NCBI GenBank assembly: GCA_035578905.1
Contig: JAQJVL010002170.1
Span: 1-64,000, forward strand
Direction: 5' to 3'
Length of the DNA: 64,000 nucleotides
DNA from: Stictocephala bisonia
Lineage: Eukaryota > Arthropoda > Insecta > Hemiptera > Membracidae
A model generated the notes under the pieces. That model had not been told where the DNA came from. It worked only from the letters and a program-made list of their open reading frames with translations, and searched no databases. A program made the translations under genes and the position numbers. This document shows, in pieces, positions 56,001 to 64,000 of the stretch. Numbering within the stretch: position 1 is the stretch's first letter; each line of letters opens with the position of its first letter.

Positions 56001-59000
56001 TTAAAGCATTGTTCTTTAACCATAGATATGTGACAAAAAACGTCAATTTGAAAACTTGCATTTAGTTTAAAATTTGTGTTAAAATATTCATAATATTTAA
56101 AACATCACAGATATAGTTGTTGACATCATTTAGATCTCAACTATAAATTTGAATTTGATATATAAAATAAGTATGTAGGTTGTTCAGTTAAGGGGTCCAA
56201 ACTTATGAAAGCGTTCTACCGATATCTTGCGGTTCCAACCCTTCTCTTAAGAGTTTGGTAAATAATATTCACCTCAAAATACCACCATTGATTTTGTACG
56301 GAAATAGATATTCTATCCTATGTTAAATTTTGAGTCTTATAATATCAGCTGTTTTTGTAGTCCACTGTGGAGCACTATTGTAGTCCCATGTAAATGTAAT
56401 GCAGTTTAAACTAGCTGTGGTTGCGGACCTCACTAACTAACAAAATTACAGGCACAAATACTATTAGATGGGACTATTATAGATGTACATAATCAAGGAT
56501 ACCACTCATATACTGTAGATAGTTTGAAACATGTATCAAACTAAGGTAGCTTTTAGTGGTACAGATAGATGGTATTGATTGTCTTTAGCGAAGCAGAAAT
56601 GTAATGAGATAGAAACACATTGACATCATTACAATGTTGGCCCTTAACACGTTCAGTGCGGATGGACCGTATACGGTCCACCGCTGGCCGGACGCTGGGA
56701 GCGCGTGGACCGGGCCCATACCACTCTACACTGTTGTTGCTATGCAGTCAGTGTGAGCTCAGCTCTTGCGCGAGGTAGACCTTACGTCGGCCGCTATACG
56801 TATGTGAACCGTTCTATATTTTTGCGTTTTCCGTTTTTATCTATCGTTTTTTCGAGCGGAGTTTTACAATTATTGATGTAATTTAGTGATTTCTTCATGT
56901 AAATAAGTTTGTTCTTTATGTAAATAAGTGAGTTTAGTGTAGTATTTAGTGTAATTTTTATTGTTGAAACATGGCTGACAACACTGTTGATGACCTTGAC
57001 TTGAGTGACGACATTATTACAAGTGAAGATTCCGACACCGAAAGTGACGAAAGTGATGATTATGATGAAGTTTTGAACCTTATTTGGTGTAACAACACTG
57101 CTGGACTCAAAAAAATTAACTTTTTGAAGGACAATAAGCTATTGGTGGCCATACCTGGTGATGGCTCACCTATTGATGGTCCCAAGGGGCTGATGGACCG
57201 TATCCAGACCACAACTGATGACGTCATAAACAACTTTTTCCCATGCTACAACCAACTTCGTTTTGCTGTTTTTGGGCTGTCTATACCTTATGAAAAGTAA
57301 AATCAAATTTTATAGTACTTAGTTTCCCGGGTCGGTTAGAGTGTTTTTACTATAGCACTGAACGTGTTAATATGCTTTGTAATTTGTTATTCTGTTATAG
57401 GCTGACTTGGAAGAGACTGGCAGAGTACTCAGCATTGGTGATGGTATTGCCCGTGTTTATGGCTTGAAAAACATCCAAGCTGATGAGATGGTGGAATTTT
57501 CATCTGGTTTGAAGGTTTGGCTTTTTTGTATTGTTAAATATTAAGTCTACAGTATAAATATTAATCCATTAGGCCTACCGTATATTCATTTTTTCTGTGT
57601 GACTATTTGAGGCATGACTTATTCAATTCACTATTTATATTTATTGTAGTATTTTAAGCATATTTATACAGATTTATGCACGTTTACTACACACACACAG
57701 TATGAAGGGTGGCTACTCACCGGGAATTTCGGGAAGACCTGGAATTATGCTTGAATTTTACGGCGCCTTGAAAAAACCTGGAAATATGCTTGAATTTCGG
57801 TAACTATCAGGAACTCTCGTCGAGCTAGACGAGGGTAATCTGGTGACGTCAGCAAGGTTCGGACTTCAGGGCTCCAGTTAAACTCAAGCGATAAGTTCGG
57901 GAAACCTCGTCAATCTTCGTATGATAAGACACGAGTTGACTCGGCACATTGATATGTTCAAAATAATACTCATGGAATAGTTTGACAAAACGGTTGCAAT
58001 GAAGCTGTTATGCCACCGCATTTTGCCGAGACAAGTAAATCAATCCAATGTCAAGCATCGCCGCTTAGATTTGTTGACGCTGCAGGTTAAAGTTGTGACT
58101 AAACTTTGGGAGTTTTCGTTTTGTTCTATTGATATCCAATGACACCCACTGTTGCGGTCTGTTCTACTGCAGCTATTTGCAAAAATAATGGTGCCGAATT
58201 ATTGTTTCAATGAAACTGTGCGTTCTTTTTAAATAATGAAAATACATCGACAACAGGCTGGGTGAGGATGGGCTGATGCATTTGTTTTGTTTACGTTTAC
58301 CATTACCGGCAACAACAGGTGGGCAACAAGAAGAGATAATGTGAACGGTAATTTTTCGCCAGCGAAGAGCGTGTTTTGTTGATTAACCTTCCAGTTTATT
58401 TATTCAGTTACTATCAATAAAATGCAGAATTACTTAAACAATTTATTGTTGATAAAAACATGGATGTAAAGTTCATTGGATGTTGCTTCAAGTGTGGAAC
58501 GTTTTGTGTTGTAGTTTATTGATTTAAAGGTCTAGGCCTACTAACTCTAAAATCGTAATTTTTGACAAAGTGTTTTAGTTTTGTATGACTTATTATTTAT
58601 TAAAACCAACTAGGTTATTATGTAGTTTCTTGCCACCAAACAAAATTTGAAAACTACCTGTAATGGGTCAATAATTGACTACAATTTCTTGAGAATTTTT
58701 TATTCTGCGGAAATCGTTTTTACCGAACAATTCGAAAACACTAATGTCACATTTTTAGTATTTTTGATATATTTCCGTTAATTTAAATAATATTATAATC
58801 ATATTTTTTTTAATTTTTATGTGTTGTTTTTGCGTTAAATACAAATTTGAAAACTATTTTAGTCTATACAAATTATTTCTCGAGATATAACGGAAAAACT
58901 ACTTTCGCGGCGAATCACGATTAGGGATCATTATATATATCAGATTTTAACCACAAAAAACTGAATTCACGCAAACTCCTAACGAACGATAGGCCGTCGT

Positions 59001-61373
59001 CACGGAGGCCAGGCACAGTAATTTAACGCAAATTACGTCTATTTGTTGAGTAAAATTCGGAAAACTAATATCACAACTTATAGTATTTTTGACATATTTC
59101 TTTTAGTTTAAATAGTATTTTAATCATCTTTTTTTATTTTAATGTGTTTTTTGTACTGAATACGAATTTAGTCTATTACCATTATTTCTTGAGATATAAC
59201 GAAAAACTACTTTTGTAGCGAATTGCGATTAGCGGCCATTACGCGATCATTATACACAAGAACTATTAATCATAAAAACCAAATTCATCTATATTTCCAC
59301 CAGAGTGACAGCCGCAGACCGTCATGGAGGCCAAACACCCGAATTTAACGCAAATTACGAATTTTTGTTGAGTAAATAGACAATTAGGATAAGTTAGGTT
59401 ATGTTTCGCTAGGTAAATATAAAATGCATTTTCAGGCTAAATAAATAATTTTGCTGCAAACACAATTATACATTCGTGTTCAGCTTAAAAAAAAAAAACA
59501 TGTGAAATGGAAAAGAAATTTGACGGAAAACTATTTTTAAAAAATTTGTTTTTTTCACTATCTGATAAAAAACTAATTTTTTTCGATTTTCCGTTAAAAA
59601 GTTTTCTGTGGATGAAATCAACCTCCTAAAAAAACTCACATTTCACCACTTTTTCAACAAGAAATTGTATTTTTAGAGGTGACAAGAAATTGCATAGTTA
59701 TCAAAACATGTAAAATGAAAAAAAGTTGTCGAAAAATAACGATTTAAAAAATGTTGGTTTTTTCACATACTTATCAGATAAAAAAGGAGTTTTGTTTTCA
59801 ACTCATCGTATTATTGATATAGCCAAACAGTAATTAATTAATAAAGCTGGGCCTATCGCAAATAGTCCGTAGGCTTATTAGTAAAAATTGTATTAAAGTA
59901 AGTTAGGCATATCACTAGGTTTTAAGCCTACTTATTAATGAAATAAAAAATGTTAGGTAACTGCTAATTAAACCTAGGATACTTATGCAATAATTCAATT
60001 TATTTATGGCTTACAAGATTATTGACATGCCTAGCTATAAAACGTGCTTTTTTATGTATTGTACTATAATGAGTGATTACGTCGATTCAGAAATATTTCC
60101 TCTTTAAGTGCGCCTTGAATTTTGTTGGAAAAAACCATGAATTGTGCTTGAATTTTTGTTACATGATTGAGTAGCCACCCTAGTATGACTAGATTTGATT
60201 TTAGAATCTTTTGCTGATGTATTCTTTCAGGCATAAACATATAAAGTATGATTATTCTTGTACTTAAGTGCTATACAAATTTGGAAACACTTCTTCTTTT
60301 GAACCCTTATTGAATAGTTCAGAACTACTTTTTTCATAAAATTGGTCCTTTTGGTATGAGGATGTTATAATTTGTTGGTAAAACTCTACAATTACTTAGT
60401 GAACTTCAATTCTTTTCATATTTTTGTATGATGATGTGGTAGTATTCACTTACTTAGAAAAATGAAGATCAAGTGTCAGAAAGCCTTCGTTCATACTGTA
60501 AAGCGATAAGGTTAATAAAGTCTACACGCTATCACTGACATTTCGGAGACATCACGCCATGGCAGTTATGGTTAGGTTAGGTTATCATATTGTAAAATGA
60601 ACCAGTAATAACGTATTACGTTACGTATAACGTCGCAAACAGCTTTTCAGTCTCTAAAAAATATATTCTACAATAGGTTATGATAACCTAACCTAACCAT
60701 AACTGCTGTGGCGCAATGTATATGGGTGGTCTCGTTGTATGCTAATGATACTAACTATATGTTTCTGACATCTAATTTTTCTAAATATTGGTATTTAGCA
60801 CCCCAAAAATGTATCAAAGTATGAAAAGATTTGAGATTGACTAAGTAATTAGTAGATAATTACAAATTTGTTAACATGAATTGGAATACCATTGTAAGTT
60901 GATATATATTTTTTAATTTGACCACTGGCAAGTTTGTATCACAATGTTTGTTAGTCTTGACCCACCCATAAAACAAAGCAGCAATCGGTTCTTGTTTATT
61001 GCTTGTGTCCAGGGTAGTAACACACCGGGAATAAACTTTTTAAAGATGTATTCAATTCAAGCTGGAAATCAACACATTTTTTGCTTTTAAAATAAGTGCT
61101 TAGAATGTAAAACCAATTTTCCATTTAACAAAGTATAGTACTGCTCCTTAAATAATGTGTGGCTGTTATTGGACAGGGTATGGCCCTGAACTTGGAGCCT
61201 GACAATGTTGGTGTGGTCGTCTTCGGTAACGACAGGCTCATCAAAGAGGGAGACATCGTCAAGCGAACAGGAGCCATTGTAGATGTGCCTGTTGGACAGG
61301 ATCTGTTGGGACGTGTTGTAGATGCTTTGGGTAACCCCATTGATGGCAAGGGACCTCTTAAGGGAGTATCCAG
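46939..61373 (+). CDS. ATP5F1A: ATP synthase subunit alpha, mitochondrial (5' part)
   Basis: Alpha subunit of the F1 sector of mitochondrial ATP synthase (bellwether in flies). It forms the catalytic hexamer with beta in the matrix and binds nucleotide in non-catalytic sites. CDS segments: 46939-47004, 53498-53611, 57401-57514, 61177-61373, giving 163 codons plus two bases of about 550; the rest is outside the window. Residues 1 to about 45 form a basic, Ala/Ser-rich transit peptide ([16 protein letters not shown]...[13 protein letters not shown]). [28 protein letters not shown] and [20 protein letters not shown] (beta-barrel domain) and [20 protein letters not shown] (start of the nucleotide domain) follow. 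The Walker A exon is not reached. No disabling changes. Introns of 6.5, 3.8 and 3.7 kb are filled with transposons. Confidence 0.95.
47086..47140 (+). other. Possible cryptic/poison exon in ATP5F1A intron 1
   Basis: A good acceptor (ttttatttcttgtag) precedes 55 bases that end in GAG|gtatta. If joined to exon 1 the frame reads through 17 codons to a TGA (47137-47139), and 55 is not a multiple of three. Inclusion would therefore truncate the protein in its presequence. Prediction only. Confidence 0.25.
47141..49987. other. ATP5F1A intron 1 DNA, nothing recognised
   Basis: About 2.8 kb of AT-rich DNA with three TAGGCCTA palindromes (47277, 47513, 49287) and a fourth at 49968. No RT blocks, transposase blocks or terminal inverted repeats were found. 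Confidence 0.45.
49990..50555. mobile_element. pogo/Tigger-like non-autonomous element
   Basis: Terminal inverted repeats CAGTACAACCTCG (49990-50002) and CGAGGTTGTACTG (50543-50555), flanked by TA on both sides (49988-49989, 50556-50557). Internally, each side has GGATAAA-type subterminal motifs. CAGTA..CCTCGATTATCC is the usual pogo/Tigger end. The 566-bp interior has no transposase frame, and a 92-codon frame at 50204 has no recognisable similarity. The right terminus matches 33160-33172. Confidence 0.75.
50575..51741. mobile_element. piggyBac-like non-autonomous element 1
   Basis: Flanked by TTAA on both sides (50571-50574 and 51742-51745). Ends CCCTATGAGTGCCA and TGGCACTCAAAGGG are inverted copies with one mismatch. 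TTAA targeting plus CCC..GGG ends identify the piggyBac superfamily. No transposase remains. It lies 15 bp after the pogo-like element's TA and contains a tandemly repeated retrotransposon-like 3' end (50627-50790). Confidence 0.75.
50627..50790 (+). repeat. Perfect 82-bp tandem duplication of a LINE-like 3' end
   Basis: Two identical 82-bp units (50627-50708, 50709-50790) each read GTATTTCTCTTGACTTTGTC, then GCTGTAATGCTGAACAACAA, TAAAATTTC, then a (TATT)n tail. An AATAAA followed by a (TTTA)n run is the normal end of jockey-type elements, so each unit looks like a very short 5'-truncated retrotransposon tail. Confidence 0.85.
51746..52244. other. ATP5F1A intron 1 DNA, nothing recognised
   Basis: AT-rich spacer without coding or repeat signal. 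Confidence 0.45.
52245..53230 (-). pseudogene. CR1-like non-LTR retrotransposon, RT C-terminus
   Basis: On the minus strand the frame begins at 53227 ([34 protein letters not shown]), shifts near 53040, then reads [78 protein letters not shown] and [13 protein letters not shown] blocks, stop at about 52610. [20 protein letters not shown] follows in the next frame. This is the thumb/C-terminus of CR1/jockey-superfamily RT. The 3' end near 52245 has GAATAAATCATTTGAATC, similar to the terminus at 46360-46375. No catalytic motifs; a 5'-truncated dead copy. Confidence 0.75.
53236..53307. repeat. 36-bp perfect tandem duplication at a retrotransposon junction
   Basis: Two identical 36-bp units (53236-53271, 53272-53307) start ATGAAAGTGTTAATCCAGGA, with the beginning of a third. 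They sit immediately beyond the truncated 5' end of the minus-strand CR1-like copy. Confidence 0.85.
53498..53611 (+). CDS. ATP5F1A: ATP5F1A exon 2
   Basis: Acceptor catttttgtatag, donor AAG|gtatgc, 38 codons: [20 protein letters not shown] to [11 protein letters not shown]. It contains the presequence cleavage region and the N-terminal helix of the mature protein. Confidence 0.95.
54230..54935 (-). pseudogene. Penelope-like element 3' end: GIY-YIG endonuclease and tail
   Basis: On the minus strand: [20 protein letters not shown] (54870-54815), then [12 protein letters not shown], two stop codons where VYIG(ETG) is expected, [38 protein letters not shown], and after a one-base shift LEAVEIK. 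This is the Penelope-type GIY-YIG nuclease domain (GVYkIpCsCGKvYIGeTgR...H.l..gH.i), which primes insertion by cutting target DNA. Downstream, at 54290-54240, is TTTGAAGATGAGACTC..CAGCCCGAAACATCGGC, resembling the hammerhead-bearing tail of these elements. The RT domain is absent; it is 5'-truncated near 54935. Confidence 0.75.
54994..55060 (+). repeat. SINE tail domain
   Basis: GGTTAAGTGTAAGAGAAGAC, CTAATGGTCCTAACTTTGCC, AGAAAATAAAATG. The same domain closes the minisatellite at 41236-41345 and the 5S-headed SINE at 1475-1735. Here it has no recognisable head. Confidence 0.55.
55183..55642. mobile_element. PIF/Harbinger-like non-autonomous element
   Basis: Inverted ends GGCATGGTTCACACTGAA (55183-55200) and TTCAGTGTGAACTGCGCC (55625-55642) are flanked by TTA on both sides (55180-55182, 55643-55645). 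A 3-bp TWA duplication with GG..TTCACACTG ends fits PIF/Harbinger. The 460-bp interior is fairly GC-rich and has no recognised transposase frame. Confidence 0.7.
55909..55985 (+). repeat. tRNA-like SINE head
   Basis: TGCTAGCATAGTGAATAGCA (A-box), GTCTTTAATGC in the anticodon position and GTAGGGTTGAAGTCCTGG (B-box) follow one another at tRNA distance. The arms pair imperfectly, so it is a SINE head or pseudogene. Confidence 0.45.
55986..56643. other. ATP5F1A intron 2 DNA, nothing recognised
   Basis: AT-rich, without coding signal or terminal inverted repeats. Confidence 0.45.
56648..57366 (+). mobile_element. piggyBac-like non-autonomous element 2
   Basis: Flanked by TTAA on both sides (56644-56647, 57367-57370), with 12-bp perfect inverted ends CACGTTCAGTGC / GCACTGAACGTG. 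A 16-bp palindrome GGACCGTATACGGTCC follows the left end at about 56663. The left side is GC-rich (promoter-like) and leads to the ORF at 56971. The element ends 34 bp before ATP5F1A exon 3, so it supplies almost the entire distance to that acceptor. Confidence 0.85.
56971..57300 (+). CDS. piggyBac-type transposase N-terminal remnant (109 codons)
   Basis: An intact frame from an [17 protein letters not shown], then a strongly acidic stretch [14 protein letters not shown], then [20 protein letters not shown] and a C-terminal [13 protein letters not shown]. An acidic N-terminus is typical of piggyBac-type transposases, and the position inside TTAA-flanked ends supports it. The catalytic DDD core and the Cys-rich C-terminus are missing, so the element is an internal-deletion derivative. 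The last part may be a new C-terminus formed at the deletion. Whether it is made is unknown. Confidence 0.5.
   Translation: MADNTVDDLDLSDDIITSEDSDTESDESDDYDEVLNLIWCNNTAGLKKINFLKDNKLLVAIPGDGSPIDGPKGLMDRIQTTTDDVINNFFPCYNQLRFAVFGLSIPYEK
57401..57514 (+). CDS. ATP5F1A: ATP5F1A exon 3
   Basis: Acceptor attctgttatag, donor AAG|gtttgg, 38 codons: [20 protein letters not shown] to [11 protein letters not shown], part of the N-terminal beta-barrel. Confidence 0.96.
58620..59040 (+). repeat. Dispersed repeat family X, copy 2
   Basis: TTGCCACCAAACAAAATTTG, CTAATGTCACATTTTTAGTA, GATATAACGGAAAAACTACT, GCGGCGAATCACGATTAG, CGTCACGGAGGCCAGGCAC, TAACGCAAATTACGT: the first half of the copy at 9590. Confidence 0.6.
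59045..59800 (+). repeat. Dispersed repeat family X, copy 3 (tandem with copy 2)
   Basis: Starts again at TTGAGTAAAATTCGGAAAAC and carries the full series: GTAGCGAATTGCGATTAGCG, GCCATTACGCGATCATTATA, ACCGTCATGGAGGCCAAACA, GGATAAGTTAGGTTATG, CACCACTTTTTCAACAAGAA, GAGGTGACAAGAAATTGCAT. A partial third unit may extend to 59800. Confidence 0.6.
60563..60705. repeat. Hairpin element with TTAGG-like arms
   Basis: Perfect 27-bp inverted arms (60563-60589 and 60679-60705) contain GGTTAGGTTAGGTTA, i.e. tandem TTAGG, the common insect telomere unit. Flanks GCCATGG / CTGTGGCG extend the pairing loosely. The 89-bp loop is unremarkable. Confidence 0.7.
61177..61373 (+). CDS. ATP5F1A: ATP5F1A exon 4
   Basis: Acceptor gttattggacag, donor AG|gtaatt, 65 codons plus two bases: [59 protein letters not shown]. 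It ends the beta-barrel and begins the nucleotide-binding domain. Confidence 0.96.
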
Positions 61374-62204
61374 GTAATTTACTCATTATTGCTGATGTAA
61401 AAACATTTAACAAGGTTAAAAGTCAATTAACAAGTTTTTTAAAAAGACAGGTAGGAAAACAGGAACCCTTATAGAAAACATAGAAAAAGAGAAAAAAAAC
61501 GCACCAAGACGATTTCATTTCAGTGTCAAAGTTAGTAGTGGCTGAGACTGATTAAAATTGATTTGTAGAAGTCACCACACACAATTTAATACAAATAAGT
61601 CTTATTGGTGCAGTCCATGTATGTATCTATGATCCAAGAGACATTATCTATTAATACTGGTATTGAAATTTTGTGTCATTGCATAGTCGGTTTTATTGTT
61701 TTAGTACATTAAATTTTAAACCTGATTAGCAAGGAGAAAAATTCTATGAAATAGCTTACAATAGGCCTACCCTTGTCAATCACTTTTATGAAATCCAGGA
61801 TTACTCATGTTTATGGTTCAACCTATTTCATAGTCTGTTAGCATTCTGGAGACAACAATACTCTGTTAAAAGAAAAATTCTAGTTTTAGAAGAAATTATA
61901 ATCACACTAGATTTCTGGTAGTATCGGTGCGATTCGATCTTCTTCAATTAAGTTGCTATATAAATCTTGATTTCAAATCCAAAAATACCAGACACTGTCA
62001 TCTTCATTGAATCTATCATTTAAATTACTATGTACATCATAAAGATTTGTAAACGCATCATGCATCCACTGACATGTATTGTGACTTGCAACTGTTAGTG
62101 ATTACAAATTCAACAATTAGTTACAGTGATTATCAATGTAATTATTTTGGAGCACAATAATACATTTCCAATCAAATTGTTAATTTTAAAACTTAATTCT
62201 GCAG
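61374..62204. other. ATP5F1A intron 4 DNA, nothing recognised
   Basis: AT-rich with no coding or transposon signature. Confidence 0.45.
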
Positions 62205-63290
62205 AAAAGATATCTATGTAAGTGATCTACCCCAGTTCCTTGCCAACTACTGTGAGATGTTGATGTATGCAGATGACACTGTACTGCTACTGCAGAATCA
62301 GAAACCTGAGGCCTTAGAAATAGACTCATTTTTAGCAGTATATATAGCTCAAGAATACTGCCAGGTGAACAATCTATACCTGAACGAAAAGAAATGTCAG
62401 CAGCTCTTCGTAGGAAGAAAGAAAGATGAAGTAACCAAAATACCAGAACTGATGAGAGTTACAGAGTCAAAATACCTAGGAATAATTATAGATGACCAAC
62501 TATCCTGGAATCCTCAAGTAAATCAGATCTGCAAGACACTAAGCTCTTCCTTATATGTCCTGAGAAGACTTAAGCAGGTCTGTGACCCAGACACAGTCAG
62601 AACTGCTTGCTTTTCATTTTGAATCCAACATAAGGTACTGTCTACCAATATGGGGAGGCAACTCAGGTGGATATCTGCAGCGGATGCTGATCCTGCAGAA
62701 GAAGGCTAAACGGGTACGGGCCAACCTGGGACCTCAAGACTCTTGCAGAAACTCATTCAAAAGCCTCAACATCTGAACTGTGGTCTGCCTGTATATTCTG
62801 GAGACAACTCTTCTAGCTTATGATCAGAAATTAATGCGAGGAGCCGATATCCATAGATATAACACTTGGAACGCTCTCAACTACACCTTACCTGCTTACA
62901 GACTTAAAATGTTTGAAAGGCAGCCATCATACTCTGGAGCGAAATTCTGGAACAGATTCCTCGAGGATATAAAGAAGAACACCACAAGAAAAAAACTGAA
63001 ACAGAATTTACGAAGTGGATGTTGGACTGCCCATTCTACACCTTAGCAGAGTTTGAAAACGGAAACTGCCCTGAATCATAAACCAAGACATGCTACATGA
63101 AGATCTATTTACTCCTGTCTTAAAATATTTTGACTTACTTAAATCTCTGTTTATGTAATTATAACTTTAAAATGATACATCTTAATCTTTTAAAACAAAG
63201 ACAAATCTTAAATGTTATTTTATCGTATCTTACTTAAGCTAATGACGCACCACTGTTCTTGAAGAATATGTGAATAAAGCATTATTGTCT
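62205..63290 (+). pseudogene. CR1/jockey-superfamily retrotransposon, RT C-terminal half
   Basis: 5'-truncated inside the RT: KDIYVSDLPQFLANYCEMLM, YADDTVLLLQNQ (motif C, intact), NNLYLNEKKCQQLFVGRK, SKYLGIIIDDQLSWNPQVN, LYVLRRLKQV. After a shift near 62600: SNIRYCLPIWGGNSGGY, MLILQKKAKRV. After a further shift: IHRYNTWNALNYTLPAYRL, GAKFWNRFLEDI and a C-terminal LKQNLRSGCWTAHSTP. Three frames over 850 bp, then a short 3' UTR with GTGAATAAAGCATTATTGTC at about 63270. The long clean stretches argue for moderate age. Confidence 0.8.
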
Positions 63291-64000
63291 ATACAGTTCT
63301 TTGTGTACAGTCATGTGGTCCTTATTGCCTGGTGTCTACTCTAGCTATGTATCGGCTAGCACAAGTACTGATCACACTGAAACTACATCAATGAGTAGAG
63401 ACACCTGTAGAAATTCAGAGTAGACACTCAATTGGGATTACATGAAAACCCCGGGCTTAAAATAGAATTTTATAGGGAAATTGAATGCAGTTGATTAGTG
63501 GTAATAAATTGGCGCATAATGAGCAAAAATGGATCAGAAAGTTATTGCTCCACTTAATCTAAGGTTGAGAAGATAATTAATTATTTTATCACCAAGTAAT
63601 TTCTAAGAAGAGACTTTGCTTGCTATCTTACAAATCCCTCATCCTCTTAGATCCGATATCTTCTATATGTAGTGTTGCATAGTTTAAAATCTTAAATGAA
63701 TATTTAAAAAAACTTTTCCAACAATTTTATTATTTTACATTCTGTTGAAATAATTACTTAGTTTCAGTTTTTTGCAATAGTGGAGATTGCCAAGTCTGCT
63801 TATAGTAGAAATTATGAGCTGTATCTGAGTAACAGTAATTAAAATTGTGTGAACATTGATTTTCTGTTAATTTACAAACTCTTAGTTGGATTTTGGAAAT
63901 CGACCAAAGAATGATCACTGATTTGATAGTGAAACATCTATGTAAAAAAAAAAAAAAAATGATAGCAAGATGATACAATCTTAAATATACTCTTAAGCGA
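63291..64000. other. ATP5F1A intron 4 DNA, nothing recognised
   Basis: AT-rich. An A15-type run at 63944-63959 is followed by gene-less sequence. The next ATP5F1A exon is not within the window. Confidence 0.45.

Larger units (their letters stand above)
57706..60181. mobile_element. hAT-like non-autonomous element of 2.5 kb
   Basis: Inverted ends AGGGTGGCTACTCA (57706-57719) and TGAGTAGCCACCCT (60168-60181), with AGTATGA directly repeated outside (57699-57705, 60182-60188). That is 7 bp, or 8 with one mismatch, near the hAT norm. Subterminal motifs of the type GGAATTATGCTTGAATTTT occur twice on the left (57738, 57775) and once on the right in the same direction (60137). No transposase frame. 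Repeat family X occupies the middle. Confidence 0.65.

Noticed and set aside
61087..61413. 108-codon open frame on the minus strand across ATP5F1A exon 4
   Set aside because: Reverse-strand shadow of a strongly conserved exon.

Overview
The window is animal nuclear DNA, almost certainly from an insect. Two conserved housekeeping genes with GT-AG introns lie in tandem on the + strand, embedded in AT-rich DNA packed with insect-type transposable elements. A TAGGCCTA palindrome is strongly over-represented (10 exact copies seen). I associate that with Hemiptera, but the assignment to order is tentative.

Host genes. (1) 20S proteasome subunit alpha type-4 (PSMA4/Pros-alpha3) runs from about 8950 to 33560. 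Six exons are certain (14198-14240, 16883-17045, 24509-24675, 25774-25904, 28307-28430, 33418-33560). A seventh, carrying little more than the ATG (8950-8952, directly followed by gtaagt), is predicted. All phases fit, and the sum is exactly 258 codons including the stop. (2) The 5' part of mitochondrial ATP synthase subunit alpha (ATP5F1A/blw) lies at 46939-61373. Its four exons (46939-47004, 53498-53611, 57401-57514, 61177-61373) encode the transit peptide, the N-terminal beta-barrel and the start of the nucleotide-binding domain. The rest lies beyond the window.

Mobile DNA, left to right. 1-8.9 kb: an acidic ORF remnant on the minus strand, a 5S-rRNA-like SINE, three jockey/CR1-type reverse-transcriptase (RT) tails, an R1-like fragment and tRNA-derived SINE-like pieces. 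9-34 kb (PSMA4 introns): a twice-frameshifted jockey-type element (minus), a nested stack of an old non-LTR element split by a fresh RTE-like copy with an 18-bp target-site duplication and bordered by a jockey-type copy with an intact 653-codon RT, an I-like 3' end, a pogo remnant, and two dispersed non-coding repeat families ('A' and 'X'). 34.2-46.4 kb (intergenic): a perfect 80-bp inverted repeat abutting a truncated GC-rich R1-like element (ORF1 with DUF4780-like domain, endonuclease, partial RT), a hAT transposase gene, a Helitron-like element with a minisatellite, and a CR1-like element carrying a 2056-bp mariner-type element with arms of about 0.8 kb. 47-64 kb (ATP5F1A introns): pogo-like, two piggyBac-like, PIF/Harbinger-like and hAT-like non-autonomous elements, a Penelope-like GIY-YIG remnant, and two CR1-like RT tails.

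The two host genes have no evident functional link beyond sharing strand and neighbourhood; their introns serve as the landing ground for the transposons. I did not find a convincing new multi-gene system. The most unusual structures are the inverted mariner derivative (44148-46203), the perfect foldback at 34344-34520, the triple target-motif junction of the RTE copy, and a SINE tail shared by unrelated heads and amplified inside the Helitron. All calls are from reading the sequence; no database search was run.
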